A stretch of DNA of 64,000 nucleotides from positions 75,487 to 139,486 of the forward strand of contig CABTYO010000004.1 in the NCBI GenBank assembly GCA_902489075.1. Reading direction: 5' to 3'. The notes beneath the pieces were generated by a model. It made no database searches. It was not told the DNA's origin and was given only the letters and a program-made list of their open reading frames with translations. This DNA comes from an uncultured Faecalicatena sp. Lineage in GTDB: Bacteria > Bacillota > Clostridia > Lachnospirales > Lachnospiraceae. Made by a program: the position numbers and the translations under genes. This document shows, piece by piece, positions 24,322 through 33,617 of the stretch; the stretch's first letter is position 1; each line of letters starts with the position of its first letter.

Positions 24322-26781
24322 TTAGAATGGAATTACAATCCGGCTGTCTCCATAATTTTGAGAATGTACCTCCAGAATTGCATCACCTGATACACCTGTA
24401 CTTCGAACGATCGCCAATGCACGTCCCTGGTAAGTAACGGTTTCCCCTTTTGTATAATTTTCTTCTGTTGCCGGACGGGCAGAACCAAACGCCTGCAGGA
24501 CACCCGTTCCTGTCACTTTTGCGCAAATGCTTTCTTCTGCAAAAGGAATCAGATTCCCCTCTCTGTCTGTAACAGCCACGCGTACAAATGCAAGCGTATC
24601 CGGGTCCGCTTCAAGAGCGCCCTCCTCAAGTGTAAGCTGGATTCTATCCGCCGGACCTGCTGTTGTCACTTCATCCCTGGAGATTTCAATCCCGTCTGAA
24701 AAGCTGACCGCTTCCAGTTTTCCCGGTTCATATGGGATTTCAAAATCTGTCTTAAAATGATTTGCTTTTCCAGCAGGCTTCCTTCCACAGCTTTTTCCGT
24801 TCAATATCAGTTCCACTTCATCGCCCGCTGAATAAACATCTACTTTCACGGGTACCCCGCGCTCCGCCGGCCAGCTGAAGCTGTGGGTACTTTCGCTCCA
24901 GCCATACCGGTCAAGGAGCTCGATTTTTCCAAAATTCTGCGGATTATATACTTCAATGTGGGTCTGCTTAGATCCCCATATAATTTCCCGATAGTAAAGC
25001 TGCGGTTTTTCGAAGCCAAGCAGATCAAATTCTCCTGCACCGGACGTACGCCACGGATATGGAGTCATATGCAGCATCCGTCCAGCCTTTTCTGCCTCTT
25101 CCCGGGTCACATACATTCGTTTTCCAATTCCTGCCTCCCCGATATAATCATGGCTTGTCCACTCGAAATCACCTATTAAATATGGATATTTCTCTACAGC
25201 CTCCCAATACGCTTCCATCTCACGCGGTTTGCTCTCCGTAGCGCATATCACGCGGTCAGGGAACAGCCGCCCTGCTTCTTCATAATGATATGCCAGATAG
25301 TTGTATCCGACCACATCCCATGGTGCCACAAAGCTTTCTGTATAATCATTCCAGATCTCTCGTCCGAACTTTCCATCCAGATTGTTTAAAACACCGCCAT
25401 TCATCTGCACTTCCTTCATGAGAGATTCCCAGAATTTCTCTGTATCGTCATCATCCAGCCCATTAAAAAAGGAACACAATGCTCCCCCGACAGGACGGGT
25501 ATGATCCAGACTACGTACATAGGATGCCAGTTTTTCCGATGTCTCATAGCCCTGGCTCAGCCCGCCCTGTTCCGGCAGTTCATTTCCAATCGACCATATC
25601 GCCACACATGGGTGATTGCGGTCACGCTTAATAAAAGCTGTCAGTTCCTGCTGCCACTCCGCCTCAAAATGTTGAGTAAAATCATAATAATTTTTCGGCA
25701 TATTCCACGTGTCAAATGCTTCGTCTATTGTAATCAGCCCCAGTTCGTCGCATGCATCCAGCATGTCCCTGGAAACCGGATTATGGGCAAAACGAAGTGC
25801 ATTATACCCATGCTCTTTATGAAGCTTTGCCTTACGGTACTCACTGGCCTTAAAGGACGCGGCCCCCAGTATTCCGTTATCATGGTGGATACAGCCGCCT
25901 TTTAAGTTTACACTTCTGCCATTCAGCATAAACCCATTCTTCGCATCAATTGTGATGGTACGGATTCCAAAAGATGTATCCTCCTCATCCAGTATCTCAA
26001 ATGCATCGTTATCTGTCGGCCGCCGCGTAACGAGCTGTGCTCTGATCTCATAAAGATTCGGGGAATCGATATCCCAGACTGCCGCCTGCTCCACACAAAC
26101 TGTTGTCCGTGCTGTCTTTGTCCCTCCTGCAGGAAGAAATACTTTCACCGCTCCTTCCGCCGCCTTCTCTTTCTTTCCTTTTTCATAAAAAGCAAGCTTC
26201 ACCCAGCAGGAAACATCTTCATCTGTATGATTTTCCACTTCTGTCTCCACTATGATAAAAGCATCTTTGTTTACGATATGGGAAGTATGGGCATAGATCC
26301 CATACTGTGCAATATGTACTTTTGAAGCCGTCAACAAGTGGACATGTCTGTAAATTCCGGCACCGGAATACCAGCGGCTGTTCTGTTCTGCCGCATTGCT
26401 GACTACAACCGCTAACCTGTTCTTCTCCCCGTATTTTATCTGTTTCGTGAGATCAACGGTAAAAGGGGTATATCCATAATGATGTCTTCCCATTACATGT
26501 CCATTCAGGATAATCTCGGCTGCTCCAAAAACGCCATCAAACGAAACCAGTACTCTCTGGTCTTTCCACTCCGCAGGTATCTCAAAATATTTTGTATAAG
26601 TCACCGTCCCGCCGTCATAAAACCCTGTATTTGCTCCATTTTTTGAAGCAGGATTCACATCCCCTTCAATCATAAAATCGTGCGGTAAATTGACCGGTCT
26701 TGTTTCCGATGGCATTCCAGGAATGCTTGTCGGTTCTCCCTTTTTCAGCTGCCAGTCCAAATCAAATTTCTGTTTTCTCAC
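24322..26781 (-). CDS. GH2 beta-galactosidase-type glycoside hydrolase, cytoplasmic
   Basis: The 819-residue enzyme has the GH2 layout: a sugar-binding jelly roll (NLPHDFMIEGDVNP... GVFGAAEIILNG), immunoglobulin-like domain, a TIM barrel with acid/base Glu at about 401 (IWSIGNELPEQ) and nucleophile Glu at about 516 (VICATESKPRE), then C-terminal beta domains. There is no signal peptide. The start is GTG 26781 (VRKQKFDLDW) behind AAAGGGG; the open frame to 26880 adds an unlikely N-terminus. It is divergent from an AraC regulator. Family and neighbours suggest beta-galactosidase, but beta-glucuronidase or other GH2 activities cannot be excluded. Confidence 0.9.
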   Translation of the reverse strand: MRKQKFDLDWQLKKGEPTSIPGMPSETRPVNLPHDFMIEGDVNPASKNGANTGFYDGGTVTYTKYFEIPAEWKDQRVLVSFDGVFGAAEIILNGHVMGRHHYGYTPFTVDLTKQIKYGEKNRLAVVVSNAAEQNSRWYSGAGIYRHVHLLTASKVHIAQYGIYAHTSHIVNKDAFIIVETEVENHTDEDVSCWVKLAFYEKGKKEKAAEGAVKVFLPAGGTKTARTTVCVEQAAVWDIDSPNLYEIRAQLVTRRPTDNDAFEILDEEDTSFGIRTITIDAKNGFMLNGRSVNLKGGCIHHDNGILGAASFKASEYRKAKLHKEHGYNALRFAHNPVSRDMLDACDELGLITIDEAFDTWNMPKNYYDFTQHFEAEWQQELTAFIKRDRNHPCVAIWSIGNELPEQGGLSQGYETSEKLASYVRSLDHTRPVGGALCSFFNGLDDDDTEKFWESLMKEVQMNGGVLNNLDGKFGREIWNDYTESFVAPWDVVGYNYLAYHYEEAGRLFPDRVICATESKPREMEAYWEAVEKYPYLIGDFEWTSHDYIGEAGIGKRMYVTREEAEKAGRMLHMTPYPWRTSGAGEFDLLGFEKPQLYYREIIWGSKQTHIEVYNPQNFGKIELLDRYGWSESTHSFSWPAERGVPVKVDVYSAGDEVELILNGKSCGRKPAGKANHFKTDFEIPYEPGKLEAVSFSDGIEISRDEVTTAGPADRIQLTLEEGALEADPDTLAFVRVAVTDREGNLIPFAEESICAKVTGTGVLQAFGSARPATEENYTKGETVTYQGRALAIVRSTGVSGDAILEVHSQNYGDSRIVIPF

Positions 26782-26943
26782 TTGCTTTTTCCCCTTTCGT
26801 TCCTCAGAAATTCCGTATTTGTTTCTAGTATAAGGCACTCCATACGTTTTCTTTAGAATAATTTTTACAAAAACTAGCACAATCTTTGGAAAACTTGCTA
26901 TACTGATTTACATAAGAAAAGCACTTGACAAAGGAGGCCTCCT

Positions 26944-27801
26944 ATGGAAAATTCCATCTCTATCGACATGCCTGTTTTTGAACACCAGAATTTATGTGTC
27001 AATGCATTCGGACATTCAATCACTGCTCCTCTTCACAAATACGGGCCGGCAGTGCGTTCCTATTACCTGATTCATTTTATTTTAAGTGGAAAGGGTGAGT
27101 TTTTTGTAAATAATACCAATTATAAACTCTCTGCCGGGCAGGGATTTCTGATTGAACCGGATTATCTGACCTTATATATGGCGGATGAAAAAGAGCCCTG
27201 GGAATACATCTGGATCGGCTTTTCCGGGACGGATGCCGCGTCTCTGATTACTTCCATGGGGCTTTCGCAGGAGCAGCCAATCTTTCGAAGTACTGAGAAA
27301 GAGCTGCTATCTCAATATGTTTTTGATATGATTGAACATAATCAGGGCAGTATTGAAGACACCCTGAATAACCTGGGATGTTTATATCATTTTTTAAGTG
27401 TGATCGCATCCTCCAACCGGGATATCATTCCGGAAACCGACGGAAACCAGTATGTAGACCAGGCGATTGCCTATATCCATAACCATATCATGGAGTCCGT
27501 CAGTGTCACGGATATCGCACACTATGTCGGGCTGAGCAGAAGTTACCTCAGCACGATTTTCAAGCAGCATACGAACCTTTCACCGCTGGAATATATCCAG
27601 GCCGCACGGCTGTCAAAGGCAAGGCACCTGCTGGAATCATCGACCTATTCCGTGGCCAGTATCGCCTGCACCTGCGGCTATCAGAGACCGGAGTCCCTGA
27701 TTAAGATTTTCCGGCAGCATTATGGGATTTCTCCGGCGGCATACCGGAAGCAGGTCCTTGAAAGGATTCATTCTACAGAAAGAACTTTGAGAGAAGACTA
27801 A
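26944..27801 (+). CDS. AraC-family transcriptional regulator
   Basis: A 285-residue protein with an N-terminal cupin-like sensor domain (LSAGQGFLIEPDYLTLY, about 60-80) and a C-terminal AraC double helix-turn-helix (VTDIAHYVGLSRSYLSTIFKQHTNLSPLEYIQAARL... SIACTCGYQRPESLIKIFRQHYGISPAAYR, about 185-275). It is divergent from the GH2 gene and end-to-end with the galactoside operon, so it probably senses a galactoside and activates one or both. The Shine-Dalgarno lies in a perfect palindrome AGGAGGCCTCCT directly before the ATG. Confidence 0.9.
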   Translation: MENSISIDMPVFEHQNLCVNAFGHSITAPLHKYGPAVRSYYLIHFILSGKGEFFVNNTNYKLSAGQGFLIEPDYLTLYMADEKEPWEYIWIGFSGTDAASLITSMGLSQEQPIFRSTEKELLSQYVFDMIEHNQGSIEDTLNNLGCLYHFLSVIASSNRDIIPETDGNQYVDQAIAYIHNHIMESVSVTDIAHYVGLSRSYLSTIFKQHTNLSPLEYIQAARLSKARHLLESSTYSVASIACTCGYQRPESLIKIFRQHYGISPAAYRKQVLERIHSTERTLRED

Positions 27802-27805
27802 AGAA

Positions 27806-28471
27806 TCAGACCACTTTTTCCATATCACATTTTTCTGCTCTGCCCTCTCTTCTCCCATATAAAAAAGGTTCCGAAATATGGGTATTACACCACTGCACCA
27901 CGGGTCCCATGCACAATGCCGTTATTACTGTCCCGATGCCGATCGTCACATGGCATGCAAATCCAACCGCTACACAAATTGAGTCACTGACGATCCGGCA
28001 TACGCGGAAAGGAGCCGCCTGGTACTTATAAGCTGCAATCAGCGACCAGGCATCATATGCCGACACTCCCAAATCTGCGGTGAAATACAACGAAGCGGAA
28101 AAACAGGTGCCGATCAGGCCAAATGCCATCATACCAATCCTCGCGCCCATCCCCGGGGCCGGAAACAGATTTTCCAACATATTCCTCATGAAATCTGCCG
28201 CAATTCCCATTCCGAGGAGGTTGAAAATAGTCGCAATGCCGATATAATGTCTTTCTATCACAAATACCCCTGCCAGCAGCAAGCCCGTTATTATCAGGTA
28301 GAACGTGCTGTACGTCGAATGAAAGAGATTGGCGATTCCCGTGACAAAGCAGGTGAAAGGGTCTGCTCCCAGCCTGGCACTCTGAAACGCACCGACGCAC
28401 AGCCCTGTTATAATCACGCCGACAAATGACATCCCGATTCTTTTCATTTTCTGTGTTCTATGATTTTCCAT
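27806..28471 (-). CDS. YczE/YitT-like integral membrane protein
   Basis: The 221-residue protein has about five transmembrane helices and resembles the YczE/YyaS/YitT group (GLCVGAFQSARLGADPFTCF, TIFNLLGMGIAADFM, GVSAYDAWS). The family's function is not known; some members have been linked to regulation or export. It starts three bases before the stop of the alpha-galactosidase gene (stop 28474) on the same strand, so it is translated with it and is the last gene of the operon. It ends 4 bp from the convergent AraC gene, leaving no room for a terminator. Confidence 0.72.
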   Translation of the reverse strand: MENHRTQKMKRIGMSFVGVIITGLCVGAFQSARLGADPFTCFVTGIANLFHSTYSTFYLIITGLLLAGVFVIERHYIGIATIFNLLGMGIAADFMRNMLENLFPAPGMGARIGMMAFGLIGTCFSASLYFTADLGVSAYDAWSLIAAYKYQAAPFRVCRIVSDSICVAVGFACHVTIGIGTVITALCMGPVVQWCNTHISEPFLYGRREGRAEKCDMEKVV

Positions 28472-28473
28472 GA

Positions 28474-30708
28474 CTATTCCTCTCCCGCCTCCAGAATCAC
28501 GATTCTTGACCAGAAGTCTGTGCAGGCTGTTTCCGGTTTTGCCTCCCCGGCGGAGCCATCTGTTGTGACCATTCCGATATTCATCAGCTCATCTCCATAG
28601 AACTCGCCTTTTGGAATCCCGTCTTCGGTCATCTGATAGGAAACATCTCCCGCCAGTCCCTGCAGCCTGATCCTGCGGAACTCGCAGTTGACATCGTTGA
28701 GGATTTTAAAATATGCCACGATTGCCTGCCTCTGGTCCTCTGAAACTACCATCCATGCCGCTATATTGCCTTCAAATGGACTCTTAAGCCGGTAAAATGT
28801 CCCTGTATGGATCAGTTTTCTGTATTTCTTCACGAACCGGATCTGCTCTCTTACCATGACACGTTCTTCTTCCGTTAACTGCGCCAGGTCAAGCTCGTAT
28901 CCAAATGCCCCGAAACACGCCACATCGCCCCTTGTTTTCAGCGGTGTGCTGCGGTAAAGCTGATGGTTCGGTGCAATAGAAACATGGGCTCCCATAGAAC
29001 TAAGTGGATAGGCAAATGTGGTACCGTACTGGATCTTGATACGTTCCACCGCATCCGTATCGTCACTCACCCATCCCTGGGGAGCATAATACAGCAGCCC
29101 CGGATCGAACCTTCCACCGCCGCTTGCACAGGATTCGAACAGGATTTCTGGGAACTCACTTGTAAGCCTGTCATATAAATCATACACGCCCAGAATATAT
29201 CTATGGAAAATTTCTCCCTGCTGGCATGCATCGTATGCTATGGAATAACACTCGGTGATACTGCGGTTCATGTCCCATTTAACATATGAAATTTTGGATT
29301 CCCTCAGAATCTTTGACACCATCCCATAGACATAATCCACTACCTCTTTTCTGGAAAAATCAAGGACATACTGCTTTCTTCCATGGGAAGTGCTTCTCCC
29401 CGGTGTATGCAGAATCCAGTCCGGGTGGTTCCGGTAAAGCTCACTGTCCTTGTTCGCCATTTCCAGTTCAAACCAAAGACCAAATTTCAGTCCCAGAGCC
29501 TCTATTCTCTCGGAAAGCCCTTTGATACCGTTGGGCAGAAGTTCCTCATTGGCCCACCAGTCGCCAAGGCCACTGGTCTCACCGCGGCGGGTACTGAACC
29601 ATCCGTCATCCAGAACGAACAGCTCCACACCGTCTTTCTTTGCATTTTCCGCAATCTGCACCAGCTTTTCTTCAGTAAAATCAAAATAAGTCGCTTCCCA
29701 GTTATTCAGAAGGATCGGGCGCTCCCGGTCCCTCCAATATCCCCGTGCAAGGCGGGTGCGGTAAAGTCGGTGGAAAGTCTGGCTCATCCCATTCATGCCG
29801 TCATTTGAATAAACCATGACTGCCTCCGGGGTCTGGAAAGACTGTCCCGGTTTCAGGCACCAGGAAAATCCGAATGGATTGATCCCGATCATCATCCTGG
29901 TCACTTTAAAAGTATCCACTTCTGCCTGTGCCAGGAAATTGCCACTGTATACCAGGGAAAATCCAATTGCCTCTCCCTGAAATTCATCCGCATTGGGGCG
30001 TTTGAGCACAACAAACGGATTGTGTACATGCCCGGAAGCCCCCCTTGCACTGCTCACGGACTGGATCCCCTGCTGGAGCATCCGTTTCTTTACCTGTCTT
30101 TCCCTGCTCCATGCCCCGGAAAACTGAATCCATTCGTATTCGTCATCCGGCAGGTCCAGATTCAGACTCATCGCCGTATTAATCTGAACATCCTCTGTCC
30201 CGGCATTTTCAAAACGTGCACTTCTTGCAATAGCATTTTCATTCTGGAAAATGGTATATAGCAGAATCAAATCTGTCTGAATCAGTTCATCCCTGAGACG
30301 GATTTCCAGGGTATCCGCCTCGTCATCCTGCTCCGTATAAGTTGCCGGAAGCCCCTCTAATGCAGGCTTTCCTTTATATATTTTATGTGACTTGTATACA
30401 AAATCCGTAATCCTGCTTCCGTTCTGCTGCTGCACCTCAACCGCGGGCATCCGAAAATCAGTCGTTCCATATGCCGGATATTCCTGTTTTAAATGCTCCA
30501 GTGAAAATGAATATTCATCCTCATAGACGTAGGCGGAAGTCGGGCGGTAAGCATTTTCCGTCAGATAATCATAGTTCTCCTTCTGAGGAATCCTTTTTCC
30601 AAAATAAAGCTGACCGAGCTGACCGTTTCGCATAATCTTCATCAGGTAGCTGATTTCACCGTTATACAGGTGGAATTCTTTTGTTTTCTCGTTAAATACA
30701 ATTGCCAT
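28474..30708 (-). CDS. GH36 alpha-galactosidase, cytoplasmic
   Basis: A 744-residue enzyme releasing alpha-linked galactose from melibiose, raffinose-type sugars or galactosyl-glycerol. The GH36 landmarks are clear: LNNWEATYFDF, VLDDGWF, the nucleophile Asp in YVKWDMNRS (about 480), the acid/base Asp in GWVSDDTDAVERI (about 545), and ESCASGGGRFD with substrate-binding residues. Size matches the roughly 730-residue bacterial subgroup (AgaA/RafA). No signal peptide is present, so the substrate must be imported, presumably by the symporter encoded immediately upstream. Its ribosome-binding site GGGAGGC is inside the end of that gene. Confidence 0.95.
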   Translation of the reverse strand: MAIVFNEKTKEFHLYNGEISYLMKIMRNGQLGQLYFGKRIPQKENYDYLTENAYRPTSAYVYEDEYSFSLEHLKQEYPAYGTTDFRMPAVEVQQQNGSRITDFVYKSHKIYKGKPALEGLPATYTEQDDEADTLEIRLRDELIQTDLILLYTIFQNENAIARSARFENAGTEDVQINTAMSLNLDLPDDEYEWIQFSGAWSRERQVKKRMLQQGIQSVSSARGASGHVHNPFVVLKRPNADEFQGEAIGFSLVYSGNFLAQAEVDTFKVTRMMIGINPFGFSWCLKPGQSFQTPEAVMVYSNDGMNGMSQTFHRLYRTRLARGYWRDRERPILLNNWEATYFDFTEEKLVQIAENAKKDGVELFVLDDGWFSTRRGETSGLGDWWANEELLPNGIKGLSERIEALGLKFGLWFELEMANKDSELYRNHPDWILHTPGRSTSHGRKQYVLDFSRKEVVDYVYGMVSKILRESKISYVKWDMNRSITECYSIAYDACQQGEIFHRYILGVYDLYDRLTSEFPEILFESCASGGGRFDPGLLYYAPQGWVSDDTDAVERIKIQYGTTFAYPLSSMGAHVSIAPNHQLYRSTPLKTRGDVACFGAFGYELDLAQLTEEERVMVREQIRFVKKYRKLIHTGTFYRLKSPFEGNIAAWMVVSEDQRQAIVAYFKILNDVNCEFRRIRLQGLAGDVSYQMTEDGIPKGEFYGDELMNIGMVTTDGSAGEAKPETACTDFWSRIVILEAGEE

Positions 30709-30709
30709 A

Positions 30710-32119
30710 TTATGCCTCCCTTAAGATGTGGATTTCATTCATCTTCTCTGTTACTTCGCGCATCTTGTCGCCCTTTAAGGTGTAACATTTCTTATAAATC
30801 AGGTAGCTGATTGTTGTCATAATAATCGGAAGAATAATCATCAGCGCCTGCAGACCAAATGCGGTAGCAGATGTCTGCTGCTCAAGCTTTGCATCATACC
30901 CAATGAGCTGAAGCCCAAGCCCTGTGAATAAGCCGGCTGCTGCCTGGGCTGTTTTCATCAGGAATGTCTGTGTAGAACAGATGATGGACTCATTTCTTGT
31001 CCCGAATTTTACTTCGCCATAATCAATGACATCTGCGATACAGCAGGTGGTCACGCCAAGTGAGAGACCTGAACCGAACATAAACAGACAGCAGCAGATG
31101 GCAACGACCGGAACAGATGGAGAACCAGCGAGTCCGCTGATACCAAGCAGGACGAGTCCAACAATCGGCAGTGTACATGCGAGTAAATATGTTTTCTCTC
31201 TTGAAATTTTTCTTGCAATATATGGGAAACATACCAGTCCAAACATTTCTGCAAGCTTGGAAGCTCCGAATACGGAATACAAGTATTCATTTCCGCAGAC
31301 TACCTTGAAGTAGTATACTGCAAATCCCCACACAATCTGGTTTCCCAGGTTGAAGGTCAGCAAAAGACCGATGAATGCTTTCAGTTCCCTGTTCTTTGTG
31401 ATGACTGCTACGGCCTGCTTCAAGCCGATCTTCTGGCTCTTCTGTCCACTGGTCGGCTCCTCACTTACATTTGTGACTGTAATGCCGATTGTAATGATGA
31501 AAATAACAACGATTACCACTGCAAACATGGTAAATCCATGCTCATCCAGCAGGTTTTCTTTTCCTGCCATTTTGTTAAATCCATGAATGATATAGAGTCC
31601 GAAGGTTGCGATAATAAAGCCTGCCATAGAGGCGAAAAATCTCGGCACAACAGAAACCTTTTCTCTCTGCCGCGGATCATTGGTCAGGTTCGGAAGCCAT
31701 GACCAATATGGGACATCCATGATCGTATAGGTCATGCCATACAGGATGTACATAACAGATATGTAGGCATACAATGATGTTCCCTGTAAGTTAAAACTCT
31801 TAAACAACAGAATGAATACAGCTGAATTTGCAAGTGTACCGATGGTCAGCCAGATTCTGAACTTCCCATATTTCGTGTGCGTATTATCAACGATCATCCC
31901 CATTGCCGGATCGTTAATGGCATCCCAAACCCTGGCTACAAAAAACAGGCCGCCGATAAAAGCAGGCGCAATATATAAAGTGTCCGTAAAATAAAGCATC
32001 AGGAATGCCCCTACCATATTTACGATGCAGTCCTTTCCGATCGCACCGATTCCAAAACAATACTTTTCTCTGTTTGTCACCTGCTTGTATACAGGCATTT
32101 TCTTTTCCGTGGTATTCAC
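30710..32119 (-). CDS. GPH-family (MelB-like) sugar:cation symporter
   Basis: The 469-residue membrane protein has about 12 helices and the hallmarks of the glycoside-pentoside-hexuronide family: REKYCFGIGAIGKD at the start, the FFVARVWDAINDPAMGMIVDNTHTKYGKFR loop containing two Asp residues used for cation coupling in MelB, and DVPYWSWLPNLTNDPRQREK. The start is GTG 32119 behind GAGGAGG. It leads the operon symporter, GH36, YczE-like protein, so the likely cargo is an alpha-galactoside such as melibiose or raffinose. Confidence 0.92.
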   Translation of the reverse strand: MNTTEKKMPVYKQVTNREKYCFGIGAIGKDCIVNMVGAFLMLYFTDTLYIAPAFIGGLFFVARVWDAINDPAMGMIVDNTHTKYGKFRIWLTIGTLANSAVFILLFKSFNLQGTSLYAYISVMYILYGMTYTIMDVPYWSWLPNLTNDPRQREKVSVVPRFFASMAGFIIATFGLYIIHGFNKMAGKENLLDEHGFTMFAVVIVVIFIITIGITVTNVSEEPTSGQKSQKIGLKQAVAVITKNRELKAFIGLLLTFNLGNQIVWGFAVYYFKVVCGNEYLYSVFGASKLAEMFGLVCFPYIARKISREKTYLLACTLPIVGLVLLGISGLAGSPSVPVVAICCCLFMFGSGLSLGVTTCCIADVIDYGEVKFGTRNESIICSTQTFLMKTAQAAAGLFTGLGLQLIGYDAKLEQQTSATAFGLQALMIILPIIMTTISYLIYKKCYTLKGDKMREVTEKMNEIHILREA

Positions 32120-32170
32120 TTACTTTTCCTCCTCTTTATCCGAACCGGCCGTGTTCCTTTTCATAAACAC

Positions 32171-32195
32171 ATTTTATCTTTTTGGAGGATAAAAT
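32171..32195. repeat. Inverted repeat upstream of the galactoside symporter
   Basis: ATTTTATC (32171-32178) and GATAAAAT (32188-32195) form a perfect 8-bp inverted repeat with a 9-nt gap, about 50 bp upstream of the symporter start. It could be a regulator site or a leader hairpin. No good -35/-10 pair was identified in this 148-bp gap. Confidence 0.4.
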
Positions 32196-32267
32196 CTAGC
32201 TATATTCATACTGAAAAACTGTCCATTTGTTAGATGTTGGGAATAAATAGCACTGTTTAAGTTCAAA

Positions 32268-33467
32268 TTAATATTCACTGCTGAGCAGGAAATCTGTTAA
32301 ATGGACTATTTTAATACCATCTACGTTCCCTGTTGCGAGCTCATCCAGAGTCACAATATACTTCGGATAATTGTCTCTGATTTCAAGTAAATTAGAAATC
32401 TCCCGATCAGATTCCTCCGGCAGTATACGGCATACTTGTATATAAATCCGCTCATCGCGCCGTACTGCCACAAAATCAATTTCTCTGGTTTCATTTTTAC
32501 CAATATAAACTTCATATCCTCTTCTTAGTAATTCAAAATAGACAATGTTTTCCAGCATTGCCGCAATTGATTTCGGGTTAAATCCTATAATACAGTACTT
32601 AAGAGACGAATCCGCAAGATAAAACTTTTCCTGCGTTTTCAATACGGATTTCCCCTGCAGATCATAACGCTGACAGCGGTAGATTACAAATGCCTTTTCC
32701 AGCCAGCTAAGATAATTATAAACGGACTCAACAGACAGAGAACGCCCTTCACTTTTCAGAAATTTCACAATCGCATTTGCCGAAAAAGTTTTTCCAACAT
32801 TCTCAACAACAAATTTCACAACACGGCTGAATAAATCAAAATTGGTGATATTATGCCGCCTGGTAATATCATTTGTAATAACCGAATTGTAGATTCCATC
32901 TACAATCTGATAGGCGGCACGTTCATCAAAATTGCTAAGGGCAACAATCGGAAAACCACCCATTTTAATATACTCGTTCAAGAGCTCTTTTGTAGAAAGA
33001 GGGCTCGCCTTTTTAAATTCCAGATATTCAGCAAAGGACAACGTGTAAACGGGAATCATAAGATAACGGCCTGTAAGATAAGTGGATATCTCACTGGACA
33101 TCAGCTTGGAATTGGAGCCGGTCACATAGATGTCAGTGTCAGCATTTTCAAGCAGGCTGTTAACAGCTTTTTCCCAGCCTTCTATCTCCTGCACTTCATC
33201 GAGGAGAAGATAATATCTTCCATCACCTGTCATCCGGTCCTTAATCCCCTGATACATATCTTTATCAGTCATACCATCGCCAAAATCTTCTGAAGTATAA
33301 CGCATGCTGATAATATGGTCTGCTGCAATACCGCTTTCTATAAGGTCGTCCTGCAGCATTTCTAAAATCGTGGACTTGCCGGAACGTCTGATTCCTGCAA
33401 GTATCTTTACCAATGGAATATTACGGTAAGTTTTCAGAGTGTTCATATATTGCGGTCTGATAATCAT
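32268..33467 (-). CDS. DUF4143-type AAA ATPase
   Basis: A 399-residue ATPase with Walker A AGIRRSGKST at about residue 28, Walker B YYLLLDEVQEIEGWE near 92, and a sensor-like VTGSNSKLMSSEI. This is followed by the DUF4143 domain (about 205-400) with a nuclease-like ETREIDFVAVRRDERIYIQV stretch. This family is very common in gut anaerobes and has no established function. It appears to be a single-gene unit; ATG 33467 has AAAGGAGG upstream. It is unrelated in order to the galactoside genes. Confidence 0.88.
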   Translation of the reverse strand: MIIRPQYMNTLKTYRNIPLVKILAGIRRSGKSTILEMLQDDLIESGIAADHIISMRYTSEDFGDGMTDKDMYQGIKDRMTGDGRYYLLLDEVQEIEGWEKAVNSLLENADTDIYVTGSNSKLMSSEISTYLTGRYLMIPVYTLSFAEYLEFKKASPLSTKELLNEYIKMGGFPIVALSNFDERAAYQIVDGIYNSVITNDITRRHNITNFDLFSRVVKFVVENVGKTFSANAIVKFLKSEGRSLSVESVYNYLSWLEKAFVIYRCQRYDLQGKSVLKTQEKFYLADSSLKYCIIGFNPKSIAAMLENIVYFELLRRGYEVYIGKNETREIDFVAVRRDERIYIQVCRILPEESDREISNLLEIRDNYPKYIVTLDELATGNVDGIKIVHLTDFLLSSEY

Positions 33468-33617
33468 AACACTGCCTCCTTTCCTCTATACTGTTAGTAT
33501 AGCCAAAAACTCAGCATTATTCTATAGTTTTTATTGAAAATCCGTAAAAACTATAGAATTTTATATTTTTTCATTTATATATAGAGAAAAACAGATAATC
33601 TAAAACCTTATAATCCT

